Shown: positions 1-8,725, counted from the stretch's first letter. The stretch is DNA of 64,000 nucleotides from Berkiella_A sp963976875 (GCA_963976875.1 CAXBML010000014.1:1-64000), one strand, 5' to 3'. Made by a program: numbers and translations. The notes: a model not told the origin generated them from the sequence alone.

Positions 1-16
1 AACCTGATGAATGAGG

Positions 17-43
17 CCCCCTCATGTATACAAAAATGAGGGG
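17..43. terminator. GC-rich hairpin, terminator-like
   Basis: An 8-bp perfect inverted repeat, cccctcat (18-25) and atgagggg (36-43), encloses a 10-nt loop. No clear T-run follows. It may end a gene upstream of the window or belong to the palindromic unit just after it. Confidence 0.35.
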
Positions 44-54
44 ATCACTCAGAG

Positions 55-102
55 CGAAGGCTGGCATCCAGGCCATATTAACATCTTGGATACCAGCCTT
101 CG
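55..102. repeat. Imperfect palindrome, REP-like unit
   Basis: A 16-nt arm at 55-70 (starting cgaaggctgg) pairs with 87-102 with one mismatch around a 16-nt loop. Strong palindromes of this type between genes are often dispersed repeats. No second copy was found in this window, so the repeat status is inferred. Confidence 0.4.
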
Positions 103-125
103 ACGGCATGACGCTTTGATATAGA

Positions 126-154
126 CTTGAAAAATCTCTCCTTGTCCCCAACAT
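126..154 (+). promoter_or_regulatory. sigma32-type heat-shock promoter of hsp20
   Basis: cttgaaa at 126-132 matches the sigma32 -35 consensus CTTGAAA. ccccaacat at 146-154 resembles the -10 CCCCATNT. The spacer is 13 nt, within the known range. It lies about 50 nt upstream of the small heat-shock gene at 207, consistent with heat-shock control. Confidence 0.7.
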
Positions 155-206
155 AATACTAGACGAACAAAAACCTTGAAAACATTAGTATATTTAGGAG
201 GCTAAT

Positions 207-644
207 ATGAGCTTATTAGGTCATCGTTCTAATCAATGGTTAAAAGATTTTGAGAGTGAGTTGTTTCCCATGATGGCAACACTGGATAGGCAACCACAAA
301 CCCAGTTACGTCATTGGTCACCCAAGGTCGATATCAAAGAGGAGAAATCGCAGTACTTGGTACTCGTTGATTTGCCAGGCATTGAACCTAAAGATATAGA
401 CATAGAAATGGAAGATAGCACCTTAACCATTAAAGGGGAGAAGCATTCTGAAGTCACAAAAGAATCTTCGGATTACTATCATACAGAGAGAGCCGTAGGT
501 AAGTTTTATAGACAGTTCTGTTTGCCTGATAGCGTATCTAAAGATGATGTTGTGGCCAAATTTAAACATGGTGTTTTGACTTTATGTATTCCTAAAAGCA
601 TGCAGCAAAAAGTTAAGAAAATTTCTATCGAGGCTGAGATGTAA
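207..644 (+). CDS. hsp20: Small heat shock protein, Hsp20/alpha-crystallin family
   Basis: The 145-aa protein is the usual length for a bacterial Hsp20. The alpha-crystallin domain spans about residues 38-142: it opens with WSPKVDIKEEKSQYLVLVDL and carries the family LPGIEPKDI and GVLTLCIPK segments, the latter being the conserved GxLTxxxPK near the C-terminus. These chaperones hold unfolding proteins in large cytoplasmic oligomers until ATP-dependent chaperones refold them. The start is supported by a strong ribosome-binding site, aggagg at 196-201, five bases before the ATG. A sigma32-type promoter at 126-154 fits heat induction. A weak hairpin follows at 662-691. Confidence 0.95.
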   Translation: MSLLGHRSNQWLKDFESELFPMMATLDRQPQTQLRHWSPKVDIKEEKSQYLVLVDLPGIEPKDIDIEMEDSTLTIKGEKHSEVTKESSDYYHTERAVGKFYRQFCLPDSVSKDDVVAKFKHGVLTLCIPKSMQQKVKKISIEAEM

Positions 645-661
645 TGTTAAAACCGAAACAA

Positions 662-691
662 GATGCTCGTACACAGTAGTGTGCGGGCATC
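662..691. terminator. Imperfect hairpin after hsp20
   Basis: gatgctcgtacac (662-674) pairs with gtgtgcgggcatc (679-691), 11 of 13 positions matching and the rest G-T capable. It has no T-run. Its position just after hsp20 suggests a 3' end structure. Confidence 0.35.
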
Positions 692-794
692 ATAGGTATA
701 AAGCAGAATCAGTGTATATATTCAGTAATTGCTATTTGTAGCCCAATTTGATAATTTAGTAAGTGAATAAACTAAATATGTAGTTGGGCTGAAC

Positions 795-1403
795 ATGAAA
801 ACACCATTTATTTACTCTTTTCTTTTATCAATGACCATTTGCTTTACGGCTCCTGTCTATGCTGTCAGCATTGGCTTATATGACGAGTTGGCAGATGCTC
901 GTGATATGTCATTCTTAACGCCAAAAGAAGAATATGAGAGCACGAGAAAAGCTATCGCTGTTTTGGCTGGTTGTAAGCTTGATAGGCTATGCGCGTTAAT
1001 GGTGATGCATAGAATGTCTAAAAATGAAGACAACCTACTTTATATTCATTTTTATAATAAGATGAACAAACACCGTGATGAGATTATGTTTGATGCCATG
1101 CACTGTAAAGATCCAAAATTGACGCAGGCACGCGTTGTGCAAGCAAGTTGTTTGCTTGAATTAAGTCCTAAATTGAGTCATGTGCGTACACGCTATAAAG
1201 CAGAAATATCTTTGCAAGCCTGTCTTAGAAGTCGAATGATTAAATTAGCCAAAACAGAAAATGTATTTGCACGAGGTGTCATGTTACAGCATGAAATAGC
1301 TCAGCAAAATGAAAAAGGTATTAATTATTGGTATCGTAAAATTCAATTGATGCTCACTACAACTCAATATCAAGAATACACAGAATGTGGTCAAAGAATA
1401 TAA
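795..1403 (+). CDS. Exported protein of unknown function
   Basis: I do not recognise this 202-aa protein. Its first 23 residues form a clear Sec signal peptide: MKTP, then a hydrophobic core, ending in the signal-peptidase site VYA before VSIG. The mature part is mostly charged and helical, with about seven cysteines (for example GCKLDRLC and QACLRSR) that could form disulfides in the periplasm. The gene stands alone between hsp20 and a HAD-like gene, and a strong 13-bp hairpin follows. Periplasmic or secreted location is supported by sequence; function is unknown. Confidence 0.8.
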   Translation: MKTPFIYSFLLSMTICFTAPVYAVSIGLYDELADARDMSFLTPKEEYESTRKAIAVLAGCKLDRLCALMVMHRMSKNEDNLLYIHFYNKMNKHRDEIMFDAMHCKDPKLTQARVVQASCLLELSPKLSHVRTRYKAEISLQACLRSRMIKLAKTENVFARGVMLQHEIAQQNEKGINYWYRKIQLMLTTTQYQEYTECGQRI

Positions 1404-1412
1404 AGTGTTATT

Positions 1413-1444
1413 CACCATGCCAATATTATCATATTGGCATGGTG
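1413..1444. terminator. Perfect 13-bp hairpin, probable terminator
   Basis: caccatgccaata (1413-1425) and tattggcatggtg (1432-1444) form a perfect 13-bp stem with a 6-nt loop, ten bases after the stop of the exported-protein gene. The following bases are T/A rich. Confidence 0.7.
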
Positions 1445-1461
1445 TGATTTATATTTTCAAA

Positions 1462-1497
1462 CTTTTAGGCCTTCTTTTAGGCCTTCTTTTAGGCCTT
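1462..1497. repeat. 12-bp tandem repeat, three copies
   Basis: The unit cttttaggcctt occurs three times in perfect tandem at 1462-1473, 1474-1485 and 1486-1497, followed by aat. It lies between the terminator and the next gene. Slippage could change the copy number. Confidence 0.85.
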
Positions 1498-1627
1498 AAT
1501 ATTTGCAAAGTTAGTTGAAATTCATTTGTAGTGTAGCAGTAGATCATGCTAAGTTAATCTTCTTACGCAAAACTTTACTTCCCTAATAAAATCGTTCTAG
1601 AATGCTACTCGATATATTGTATGAGAG

Positions 1628-3322
1628 ATGCATTTTGCAATGATGAGTTCCCCTAGGGCCCAAAGAGCCGTTTTGACTTTTTATGACTTTGATGATACCG
1701 CTATTGTATTGCCTCATTCTAGTGACACCAATCAGAAAAAACGTATTAAAAATCCCCAACTATTTTTGCCTATTCTCCTTTTTCAGACACTTTTTCCCAA
1801 CCAACATATTGGGATTTTAACCAATCGTACCGTGGCAGAATCTGAGATTTTGGCGGATCCAACATACGATAAAAAGCGTGATTACCTTGTAGCAGAGTTC
1901 ATTCAAAAAATTGCTAAAATGGGTATTTCAATGCCCAAAGAGAATATCATTTTTGGGGGCGAGTTTAGAGCTGAGAAGGAAGCAAGTCTAGGTGTGCTTG
2001 CTCAAGCAAAAGATATCTTAGCCCAACAGTTAAGATCAGATTCTTTGGATGCAGGAGCCAGATTAAAGATAGAGCAGACGGTGCAGTCTTATGATCAAAC
2101 TTTAACCGCGTTATATGCGGGTAAAAATTATTTTATAAGAAAATTTTTGGATCAGCATTTAGACTCTGGTGTCTATACATTCGCAAGCGCTCAATGTGCT
2201 CAACAAAACTTAACAGTTGTTATGGTAGATGATTTACGTACGATAACAGATATTTGTGCCGCTGCGGGTTATATCGGTATAAAAGCGGCACGTGGTGGAA
2301 AATTACCTGATTTTATCGCTGACGTTGCAGATTCTACAGCTGCTTCAGCCTCCTCTTCTGTTGGCAGTAATCTTGCTGCAACCGATGATTATTATAGTGA
2401 TTCTTATTTTATGGAGCTGGCCAATACCATTGGTTTTGGAGAATATGCCCAAAGCTTAATCGAGCATCCTGAAGCGCATGTGTCTGATTTGCCCATGATC
2501 AAGATATCTGCACTATTGTATGCTTGGCATGTTCAGCCTGAAAAAGTGTTTGTTCAGCATTTTCGAGCATTTGAAGATGAGATTAGTGCAGCAGAGTGTG
2601 AGCAGTTATTACAAATGATGCGGTATATAAAAAAGCATGCAAATGAGCATCAAGAAGCGCATTATAATCCTGTCGATAAGCTATATGATCTTTTTTCAGC
2701 ATGGCATGATTCAAAATACTTGGATAATGTTTTACAGAACTACCAGAGTCAAAAGCGAGCATTAGAGCAGGAAAAAAGACGTGTTTTATCTTCTGCTTCT
2801 ATGCCAGATTTACCTTCTTTACCTAAAAGTCGTTCTTTTAAGATAGGCAGAAAGTCAAAAGCAAGAAGTGATATGGCAAGAGGGCATAGAACGGAACCGG
2901 CTGTGTCTGAAAGATTCGTAGAAATAGAGGTAGAACTGAGAAAGATAGAACAAAGAGTCCAAATTTTGACCAGAAGTGAAAATAGACTTCTTCAGGAAAA
3001 AGCATTGGCTGTAGAAAAACAAATGCAGAGAGCAAAAAGAAGTGGTGGTTGGCATAGATCAAATGCATCCAGTTCAAGCTCAAGCAGACATGCTGGAGCA
3101 GGAGTAGACTCACCACCAGTGCCAACCTTTACACCTCAGAGGGGCGCCGCTGGAGCCCATCGTCAGAGGCGAGACGCAGTCGTAGGTGATGAGGAGAAAG
3201 CCTTAGCAGCAGCAGTGAGAAGATTATCTATCCACGATGATAGTGACTCTTCCGATGGGGGGGGGGGCAAAAATGATGCAACAACACCAACTGTAGCTAG
3301 TCGAAGGTACAAAAAAGATTGA
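1628..3322 (+). CDS. HAD-like hydrolase with disordered tail, effector-like
   Basis: The 564-aa protein starts with a HAD-type motif I, FYDFDDT, with Asp20 and Asp22 as candidate nucleophile and acid/base. A motif II-like ILTNRT follows near residue 63 and a motif IV-like VVMVDDLRT near 200. Residues about 255-380 are helical. From about 380 the chain is basic and coiled-coil-like, then low complexity (SSSSSS, GGGG) to the end. Family knowledge supports phosphatase-type chemistry; the substrate is unknown. A second HAD-like protein at 34101 has the same FDFD-T opening. The ATG at 1628 has a weak ribosome site, and ATGs at 1640 and 1643 are alternatives. An 11-G run (3257-3267) sits in the last codons. 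Secretion into a host is inferred only. Confidence 0.75.
   Translation: MHFAMMSSPRAQRAVLTFYDFDDTAIVLPHSSDTNQKKRIKNPQLFLPILLFQTLFPNQHIGILTNRTVAESEILADPTYDKKRDYLVAEFIQKIAKMGISMPKENIIFGGEFRAEKEASLGVLAQAKDILAQQLRSDSLDAGARLKIEQTVQSYDQTLTALYAGKNYFIRKFLDQHLDSGVYTFASAQCAQQNLTVVMVDDLRTITDICAAAGYIGIKAARGGKLPDFIADVADSTAASASSSVGSNLAATDDYYSDSYFMELANTIGFGEYAQSLIEHPEAHVSDLPMIKISALLYAWHVQPEKVFVQHFRAFEDEISAAECEQLLQMMRYIKKHANEHQEAHYNPVDKLYDLFSAWHDSKYLDNVLQNYQSQKRALEQEKRRVLSSASMPDLPSLPKSRSFKIGRKSKARSDMARGHRTEPAVSERFVEIEVELRKIEQRVQILTRSENRLLQEKALAVEKQMQRAKRSGGWHRSNASSSSSSRHAGAGVDSPPVPTFTPQRGAAGAHRQRRDAVVGDEEKALAAAVRRLSIHDDSDSSDGGGGKNDATTPTVASRRYKKD
3257..3267 (+). repeat. Homopolymeric G11 tract inside a coding region
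   Basis: Eleven consecutive G bases encode the GGGG run about 18 codons before the stop of the HAD-like gene. G runs of this length are prone to replication slippage and sequencing error. A one-base change would replace the C-terminal tail. Confidence 0.85.
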
Positions 3323-3335
3323 ATTATATTTTAAT

Positions 3336-3806
3336 TTATTCTTTATGGTATGGGTGATTCGATTGAATGCAAAAAGCTCTATAGATCTGCTCAATCAACA
3401 TAACTTTAATGAGACGATGTGGAAAGGTGAGCTCTGATAAAGACCACAGTTGATTAGACTTTTCTTTGAGACTGGGATCGTGGCCTGTGGGACCACCAAT
3501 CACAAAGATAAGGTTCTTATAGTTCTGTTGCCAGTTGTTTATTTTTTGTGCCAGCGCAATGCTATTAAAGGACTGACCTCTTTCATCTAAGGTGATGACA
3601 AAATCAGTAGGTTGGATATGTGACAAAACATTTTCACTTTCTTCTTTCATCGCGCGTTGGGTATTATTTTTTTTGTGCCAGGCACTAATCGGCAAGTCTG
3701 TTACTTTGAGCTTACAAAATCTTTGTAAGCGTTTGTGGTATTCTTTGAAGGCCAAATCACACCATTGAGGTGCTTTTTGGCCTACGCTAATAATATTAAG
3801 TGGCAT
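3336..3806 (-). CDS. rlmH: 23S rRNA (pseudouridine1915-N3)-methyltransferase
   Basis: The 156-aa protein is full length for RlmH, which methylates pseudouridine 1915 in helix 69 of 23S rRNA using SAM in assembled 70S ribosomes. Family landmarks are the N-terminal INIISVG-like strand (NIISVGQKAPQW), LDERGQSFNS, the SAM-binding FVIGGPTGHDP (canonical FxIGGAxG) and the C-terminal FPHRLIKVMLIEQIYRAF with NHPYHK. Its start overlaps the rsfS stop by one base (TAATG), so the two are translationally coupled in the leuS-lptE-holA-rsfS-rlmH block. Confidence 0.96.
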   Translation of the reverse strand: MPLNIISVGQKAPQWCDLAFKEYHKRLQRFCKLKVTDLPISAWHKKNNTQRAMKEESENVLSHIQPTDFVITLDERGQSFNSIALAQKINNWQQNYKNLIFVIGGPTGHDPSLKEKSNQLWSLSELTFPHRLIKVMLIEQIYRAFCIQSNHPYHKE

Positions 3807-4153
3807 TAAGCAAGAACGGCTTTTTTTTCGTTTTGAGGTGCCCAGAGCTTTTCGAGATTATAGAAATCCCGCGTTTGTTGTTGCATAACATGCACAACAA
3901 TATCGCCCAGATCAACCAAAACCCACTCTTCGTCTTCATCTGCTTCGATACTACCCATACGGACTGAGCGTTCTTTCATTTTGCGTAATAAATTATCAGC
4001 AATCGCCCTTACATGTCGGCTTGAATTGCCTGTTGCAATAATCATATAGTCAGCGACGGGTGAGAAACTCTGGACGTCCAGAGGACGGATGTTAACGGCT
4101 TTGAGGTCGGCAAGGTCATTTAAGGTAAAACGTAATAACTCGTCTGTCCGCAT
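3806..4153 (-). CDS. rsfS: Ribosomal silencing factor RsfS
   Basis: The 115-aa protein matches the RsfS/Iojap family, which binds ribosomal protein uL14 and blocks subunit joining in slow growth. Conserved family stretches are DLKAVNIRPLDV, the DYMIIATGNSSRHVRAIADNL core and the C-terminal EWVLVDLGDIVVHVM. rlmH follows with a one-base overlap. In most gammaproteobacteria nadD lies directly upstream of rsfS, but here the upstream 121 bases before holA hold no gene. The ATG at 4153 gives the expected N-terminus. Confidence 0.96.
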   Translation of the reverse strand: MRTDELLRFTLNDLADLKAVNIRPLDVQSFSPVADYMIIATGNSSRHVRAIADNLLRKMKERSVRMGSIEADEDEEWVLVDLGDIVVHVMQQQTRDFYNLEKLWAPQNEKKAVLA

Positions 4154-4274
4154 AGTGTACCTTTTAATAAAGTGTTGAAGTTATTCATAAAAACTAGTGT
4201 ATCAGCTCCTATTTTTTTAACGTACCTATATATAATATAACCCTTAAATCATAAATATACAAAGTTTGTATTAT

Positions 4275-5288
4275 TTAGTCGTTCTCAATTAACACATTTT
4301 TTTGTAGGGTTAAAAAATTCAAACAAAAGGACAAAGTTTCATGCCAGGTTTGGGCAATACCGTGGGTCTTAAATAGTTTGTCGATATGGGCTAACTGCTT
4401 AAGCAAATACTGGCAATGTGGTTGCGAAATTTGTGACATTTTCTGTTGCATCAAGCGTTGAAAAATCATATCCCTTGGGAGTACGGCTGTTTGTATTAAT
4501 TGCAAGTTGTATTGACTGCAAGCTTGCTGTACCAGCTGGTGTAAGCCCCAGAGTATCAGCGGTAGTGGATGATGTGATGATTTAAAATGTGCCATAATTT
4601 GCGTGACGAGATTAATGTTGGCTTCTAATATAGCGAAATACAAATCACGCATTTCATATTTGTTTTGGTAGCTTAAGCCCTCTAATATATCACTGGTTTC
4701 AAGCGTGGGTTTATTCAGTAATACTAACTGTTCTAGCATCTGCCGGCCGGCCAAGACATTGCCTTGAGTGTATTGTGCAAGGGTTTGTATTGCATCATTA
4801 TTAAGCCGAATGCCTAACCCATGTGCCTGAGCGCCCAGCCATGTTTGGTAGGCTTTTGCCGCTAAAGGCCAATGACTAACCACTACGCCTTTATTTGAAA
4901 AATATTGATACCATGTATCTTTTTGTTGGGCTTTGGTCACTTTTTCGGTTACAAAAATAAGCGTGTCGCTTGGTGGCATCATACGCAGGGCTTCTGCAAA
5001 CTTATTTTTCTCATCTTTTGTGAAAGCTGCACCTGACATTAGACAGATAATGACTCTTTGTGTTGCAAACAAAGAGGGCGACTGCACGCAAGCATGCAGT
5101 GTGCTCAACGCATTATTTTTATTTTCAAAAGTGATCACTTCTTTTTCTGATATGTCTTTATCTGCATAATGTTGTAATAATGTTGTGCGGCTGTGTTCGA
5201 TGAGAAAGGGGTCATTGCCGTATAATAATACAAATTGTGGTGTATGCTTTTCTAAATAGGGTTCAAGTTGTATTGCTTGTATTTGCAT
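4275..5288 (-). CDS. holA: DNA polymerase III delta subunit
   Basis: The 337-aa protein is typical HolA length. HolA is the delta subunit of the clamp loader, which opens the beta sliding clamp. Landmarks are the N-terminal VLLYGNDPFLIEHSR (family LLxGxDxxLxxxxxxxI), ALRMMPPSDTLIFVTEKVTKAQQ, and ALAQYTQGNVLAGRQMLEQL, where delta normally reads xxxGNLLAAxQEIEKL. It lies seven bases after lptE as in E. coli. The step from holA to rsfS without nadD is unusual. Confidence 0.95.
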   Translation of the reverse strand: MQIQAIQLEPYLEKHTPQFVLLYGNDPFLIEHSRTTLLQHYADKDISEKEVITFENKNNALSTLHACVQSPSLFATQRVIICLMSGAAFTKDEKNKFAEALRMMPPSDTLIFVTEKVTKAQQKDTWYQYFSNKGVVVSHWPLAAKAYQTWLGAQAHGLGIRLNNDAIQTLAQYTQGNVLAGRQMLEQLVLLNKPTLETSDILEGLSYQNKYEMRDLYFAILEANINLVTQIMAHFKSSHHPLPLILWGLHQLVQQACSQYNLQLIQTAVLPRDMIFQRLMQQKMSQISQPHCQYLLKQLAHIDKLFKTHGIAQTWHETLSFCLNFLTLQKNVLIEND

Positions 5289-5295
5289 AAGTATA

Positions 5296-5808
5296 TTATT
5301 TGGCCATGTGCGTTAGTAGTTTGTAGAATAAATCATCCTGCATTTCACTAATAATGATTACTTTCTCAGCATTATCAGCTAAAGATTGGTTGCTATTGAG
5401 TTGATGTTCTCTAGTTACCTCTAGCTCGATATTTTTGTGATAATTGATTGTGGCGCTTAGGCTTGAGGTTAGCCTTTCTCGTCGCAATTGTCCTTCGCCA
5501 TCATACACCAATGGTTGTTGGGTAAGAGAAGGGCAGCTGATTTTTAATAATGGCCTTTGTCTAAATTGAGTATTGGACTCAGGGCTGAATTCATAATCAT
5601 TCGTTTCTTTATCTTGTTTTTGGTGTTCATAAATTTTTATATTATAGGATTGCAGATAGGAGCGAAGCTGATTCTCAAATTTAGGGCAGTTCGCCAAAAC
5701 TTGCAATTCAATGGCATCAAAAGAACCGGGGTGAGGATTTCTTAAATGAAATCCACACCCATGTAATCCTAATAATGCAATCAGCGTAAAGCATTTTGTA
5801 ATTTTCAT
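5296..5808 (-). CDS. lptE: LPS-assembly lipoprotein LptE
   Basis: The 170-aa protein starts with a lipoprotein signal: ITKCFTLIALLGLHGC, where LHGC is the lipobox with His at -2, then GFHLR, the conserved start of mature LptE (CGFxLR). LptE plugs the LptD beta-barrel in the outer membrane and helps deliver lipopolysaccharide to the surface. It lies two bases after leuS and seven before holA, the standard order. Sequence beyond the N-terminus is weakly conserved, so the call rests on the lipobox, CGFHLR, length and synteny. Confidence 0.9.
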   Translation of the reverse strand: MKITKCFTLIALLGLHGCGFHLRNPHPGSFDAIELQVLANCPKFENQLRSYLQSYNIKIYEHQKQDKETNDYEFSPESNTQFRQRPLLKISCPSLTQQPLVYDGEGQLRRERLTSSLSATINYHKNIELEVTREHQLNSNQSLADNAEKVIIISEMQDDLFYKLLTHMAK

Positions 5809-5810
5809 GC

Positions 5811-8282
5811 TTAATTGGCCACGATATTCACAAGTTTTTGTGGAATATATATTACTTTCCGAATCGTTTTATCGCTTAAGTGCTTGATGACAGCTTCATG
5901 TTCTTGAGCTTGGGTTTCAACTTGCTCTTTGCTTAAATCAATGGCCAGTGTCATCTTAGCTCGGACTTTACCGTTTACTTGTACCACAACGGTCATATCT
6001 TGTTTTTCAAGTGCATTTTCATCTAAAGTTGGCCATGAGGCAACCATGATCGTTTCATTGTGCCCAAGGGTCTGCCATAAGTGGTGGGTGATATGTGGCA
6101 CAATAGGTGAAAGCATTAGTATAATGTATTCGATTGCTTCCTGGCGTACTTGCCTATCTAAATCTGTTGTCACACTAAAGTCATTTACAGCATTGACTAG
6201 TTCCATTGTGGCGGCAATGGCTGTGTTAAATGTATAGCGGCGTTGGAAATCATCGCTTATTTTCTGCTGAGTTTCATGCACCTTCCGTCTGAGATTTTTT
6301 TGCTCAGAATTAAAGCTTTGGTTGATAAAATTATAAGGAGCAATGCCTTGTTCTGTATGTTCGGTTACCATGCGCCATAATTTTTTCAAAAAGCGGAAAG
6401 CGCCTTCTACGCCCGCATCAGACCATTCTAAAGATTGCTCAGGTGGTGCTGCAAACATAATAAATAATCGTACCGTGTCCGCACCGTATTTCTCGACTAG
6501 AGGTTGAGGGTCAACCGTATTGCCTTTAGATTTAGACATTTTAGCGCCATCTTTCAAGACCATGCCTTGTGTTAATAAACGCTTAAAGGGTTCGTCTGTT
6601 TTGATTAATCCTAAATCTCGTATGACTTTATGAAAAAAGCGAGAATAGAGTAAGTGTAGAATGGCATGCTCGATACCACCAATGTATTGGTCTACGTTTT
6701 TCCAATAATCTACGCGTTCATCAAACATACTATTATTTTGGTCTGGGCACATGAAACGTAAATAGTACCAAGAAGACTCTATAAAGGTATCAAAAGTGTC
6801 GGTTTCGCGTTTTGCCGGGCTTTGGCATTTGGGGCATGGGACATCGACAAAGCTATTGAGTGTCTTTAAGGGAGATCCATGCTCTGTAGGGGTAACATCT
6901 GTTGGTAGCTTTACAGGTAAGTCTTGTTCAGGCACAGGGACTGTGCCACAGCTACCACATTCAATCATCGGTATGGGGGCACCCCAATAGCGTTGGCGAG
7001 ATACGCCCCAATCTCTAAGGCGATAATGGGTTTCTTGACGACCTACATCTTTCTCAACCAAATAGTCGGCTATTTTTTGTTTGGCTTGTTCTGTTGTTAA
7101 GTCATTGAACTGTTCTGATTCGATTAAAATGCCTGGTTCAACAAAAGCCTCAGTACTTAAGTCTAGATTTTCAGCATCGACAGGACGTATAACACCTTTT
7201 ATCGGTAAGTCATATTTTTTCGCGAATACGTAGTCTCTTTCATCATGAGCGGGGACTGCCATGACTGCTCCTGAGCCATATTCCATTAGGACATAATTTC
7301 CGATCCAAATAGGCAGTTTTTCTTGAGTGACCGGGTGTATGGCATATAGGCCGGTTGCTTGGCCTTCTTTTTCCATTGTGGCCATATCAGCTTCTGCCAC
7401 TTTGATTTGTTTTACTTTATCAATAAATTGTTGCAGCTCGGGTTTTTGGGCTAGTGCAATTTTAACTAAAGGATGTTCCGCCGCTACTGCAACATAAGTT
7501 ACACCCATTAATGTATCAATACGAGTAGTGTAGACTTCTAAAGGCTCGGCCTCGGCATGTTCGACTGCGAATTGGAAGCTGACACCTTGAGAGCGACCAA
7601 TCCAGTTTTTTTGCATTAACTTTACTTGTGGAGGCCATTCTTTTAGTTTATCTAAATCTGCTAATAATTCGTCAGCATAATCTGTAATTTTTAAAAACCA
7701 CTGTGGAATGGCTCTGCGCTCTACTTTTGCACCAGAGCGCCAGCCTTTACCATCGATGACTTGTTCATTAGCCAGAACAGTATTATCAACGGGATCCCAG
7801 TTGACGATGGAACTTTTTTTATAGATTAAGCCTTTTTCATACATTTTTAAAAATAGCCATTGTTCCCAACGATAATAATCAGGATCGCAAGTGGCCAATT
7901 CTTTAGACCAGTCAAAGCTTAAACCTAAACTTTTGAGCTGTGTGCGCATGTGATCAATATTTTGATAAGTCCAATCATGGGGGGGAACCTGATTTTTAAT
8001 GGCGGCATTTTCAGCGGGTAGCCCAAAAGCGTCCCAACCAATCGGGTGCAATACATTTTTGCCATGCATGCGTTGATAGCGTGCAATTACATCACCAATC
8101 GTGTAGTTTCTGACATGTCCAACATGTAAATTTCCACTTGGGTAAGGGAACATACTTAAGCAATAGTATTTTTCTTTGTTGGCGTCGGTTTGGGCCGCAA
8201 AATTTTGATTGGTTTCCCAGTACTCTTGAGCTTCTTGTTCAATTTGTTGTGGGTGATATTGGTTGTCAGTCGTGTTGGTCAT
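5811..8282 (-). CDS. leuS: Leucyl-tRNA synthetase
   Basis: The 823-aa class I synthetase charges tRNA-Leu with leucine. Motifs in order are the HIGH-type signature in FPYPSGNLHVGHVRNYT (about residues 45-61), the editing domain with TTRIDTLMGVTYVAVAAEHPL (about 250-270), a zinc-type CGSCG and CPKC pair (about 440-480) and the KMSKSKGN loop (about 583-590). The C-terminal anticodon-binding part ends with VQVNGKVRAKM and VIYIPQKLVNIVAN. It is full length and heads the leuS-lptE-holA-rsfS-rlmH run. The ATG at 8282 gives the standard N-terminus. Confidence 0.98.
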   Translation of the reverse strand: MTNTTDNQYHPQQIEQEAQEYWETNQNFAAQTDANKEKYYCLSMFPYPSGNLHVGHVRNYTIGDVIARYQRMHGKNVLHPIGWDAFGLPAENAAIKNQVPPHDWTYQNIDHMRTQLKSLGLSFDWSKELATCDPDYYRWEQWLFLKMYEKGLIYKKSSIVNWDPVDNTVLANEQVIDGKGWRSGAKVERRAIPQWFLKITDYADELLADLDKLKEWPPQVKLMQKNWIGRSQGVSFQFAVEHAEAEPLEVYTTRIDTLMGVTYVAVAAEHPLVKIALAQKPELQQFIDKVKQIKVAEADMATMEKEGQATGLYAIHPVTQEKLPIWIGNYVLMEYGSGAVMAVPAHDERDYVFAKKYDLPIKGVIRPVDAENLDLSTEAFVEPGILIESEQFNDLTTEQAKQKIADYLVEKDVGRQETHYRLRDWGVSRQRYWGAPIPMIECGSCGTVPVPEQDLPVKLPTDVTPTEHGSPLKTLNSFVDVPCPKCQSPAKRETDTFDTFIESSWYYLRFMCPDQNNSMFDERVDYWKNVDQYIGGIEHAILHLLYSRFFHKVIRDLGLIKTDEPFKRLLTQGMVLKDGAKMSKSKGNTVDPQPLVEKYGADTVRLFIMFAAPPEQSLEWSDAGVEGAFRFLKKLWRMVTEHTEQGIAPYNFINQSFNSEQKNLRRKVHETQQKISDDFQRRYTFNTAIAATMELVNAVNDFSVTTDLDRQVRQEAIEYIILMLSPIVPHITHHLWQTLGHNETIMVASWPTLDENALEKQDMTVVVQVNGKVRAKMTLAIDLSKEQVETQAQEHEAVIKHLSDKTIRKVIYIPQKLVNIVAN

Positions 8283-8409
8283 GGGGTAACTCGTGAGTAA
8301 TATATTATGTTTGCTAACTGTTAGATTTTTTGTTGCTTAATACAGCACACAATCTAATTGGGGATAGCATACCATTGCTAAGTTGGGTGGTAAATTAAGG
8401 AATGAAAAT

Positions 8410-8607
8410 ATGAAGCAGAAAATCACTTTAGTCATATTATGTGTCATGTTGCATGGTTGCTTAGGCAGTGCGGCGGGCGCTGCTACTGCAGTGGCTATTG
8501 ATGTTATAAAAGTGCCATTTAAAGTGGCTGGTGCGGTTGCAAGTGCTGCTGCTGAGGCCGCAGGAGCAATGGTGGCTGAGAGATCAGGGGATGAAGAGGA
8601 TAGTTAG
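8410..8607 (+). CDS. Small putative lipoprotein
   Basis: The 65-aa product begins MKQKITLVILCVMLHGCLGS, a short lipoprotein signal with lipobox LHGC, the same tetrapeptide as in LptE of this window. The mature part is Ala/Val rich (AAGAATAVAIDVIKVPFKVAGAVASAAAEAAG), able to form an amphipathic or membrane-associated helix, with an acidic end. I chose the ATG at 8410 because aagga (8397-8401) lies at good spacing; an in-frame non-ATG start at 8383 would place extra residues before the signal. It is alone on the plus strand between the divergent leuS and the lnt block. Function is unknown. Confidence 0.65.
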   Translation: MKQKITLVILCVMLHGCLGSAAGAATAVAIDVIKVPFKVAGAVASAAAEAAGAMVAERSGDEEDS

Positions 8608-8725
8608 GGTTAAATAGTTGTCGGTTTTGTGGTCCGAATGTGATGAGGGAAGCGAAAGCGCAGTAAACCTGGTGAGGGTTACTGATGATGCTTTAGCTTA
8701 ACTAACCTTCATCAGAGCTTCACTC

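Noticed and set aside
2838..3125. Minus-strand ORF, Leu/Phe/Ser rich
   Set aside because: It is antisense to the HAD-like gene's low-complexity region, and its composition reflects the reverse of Lys/Arg/Glu/Ser codons.
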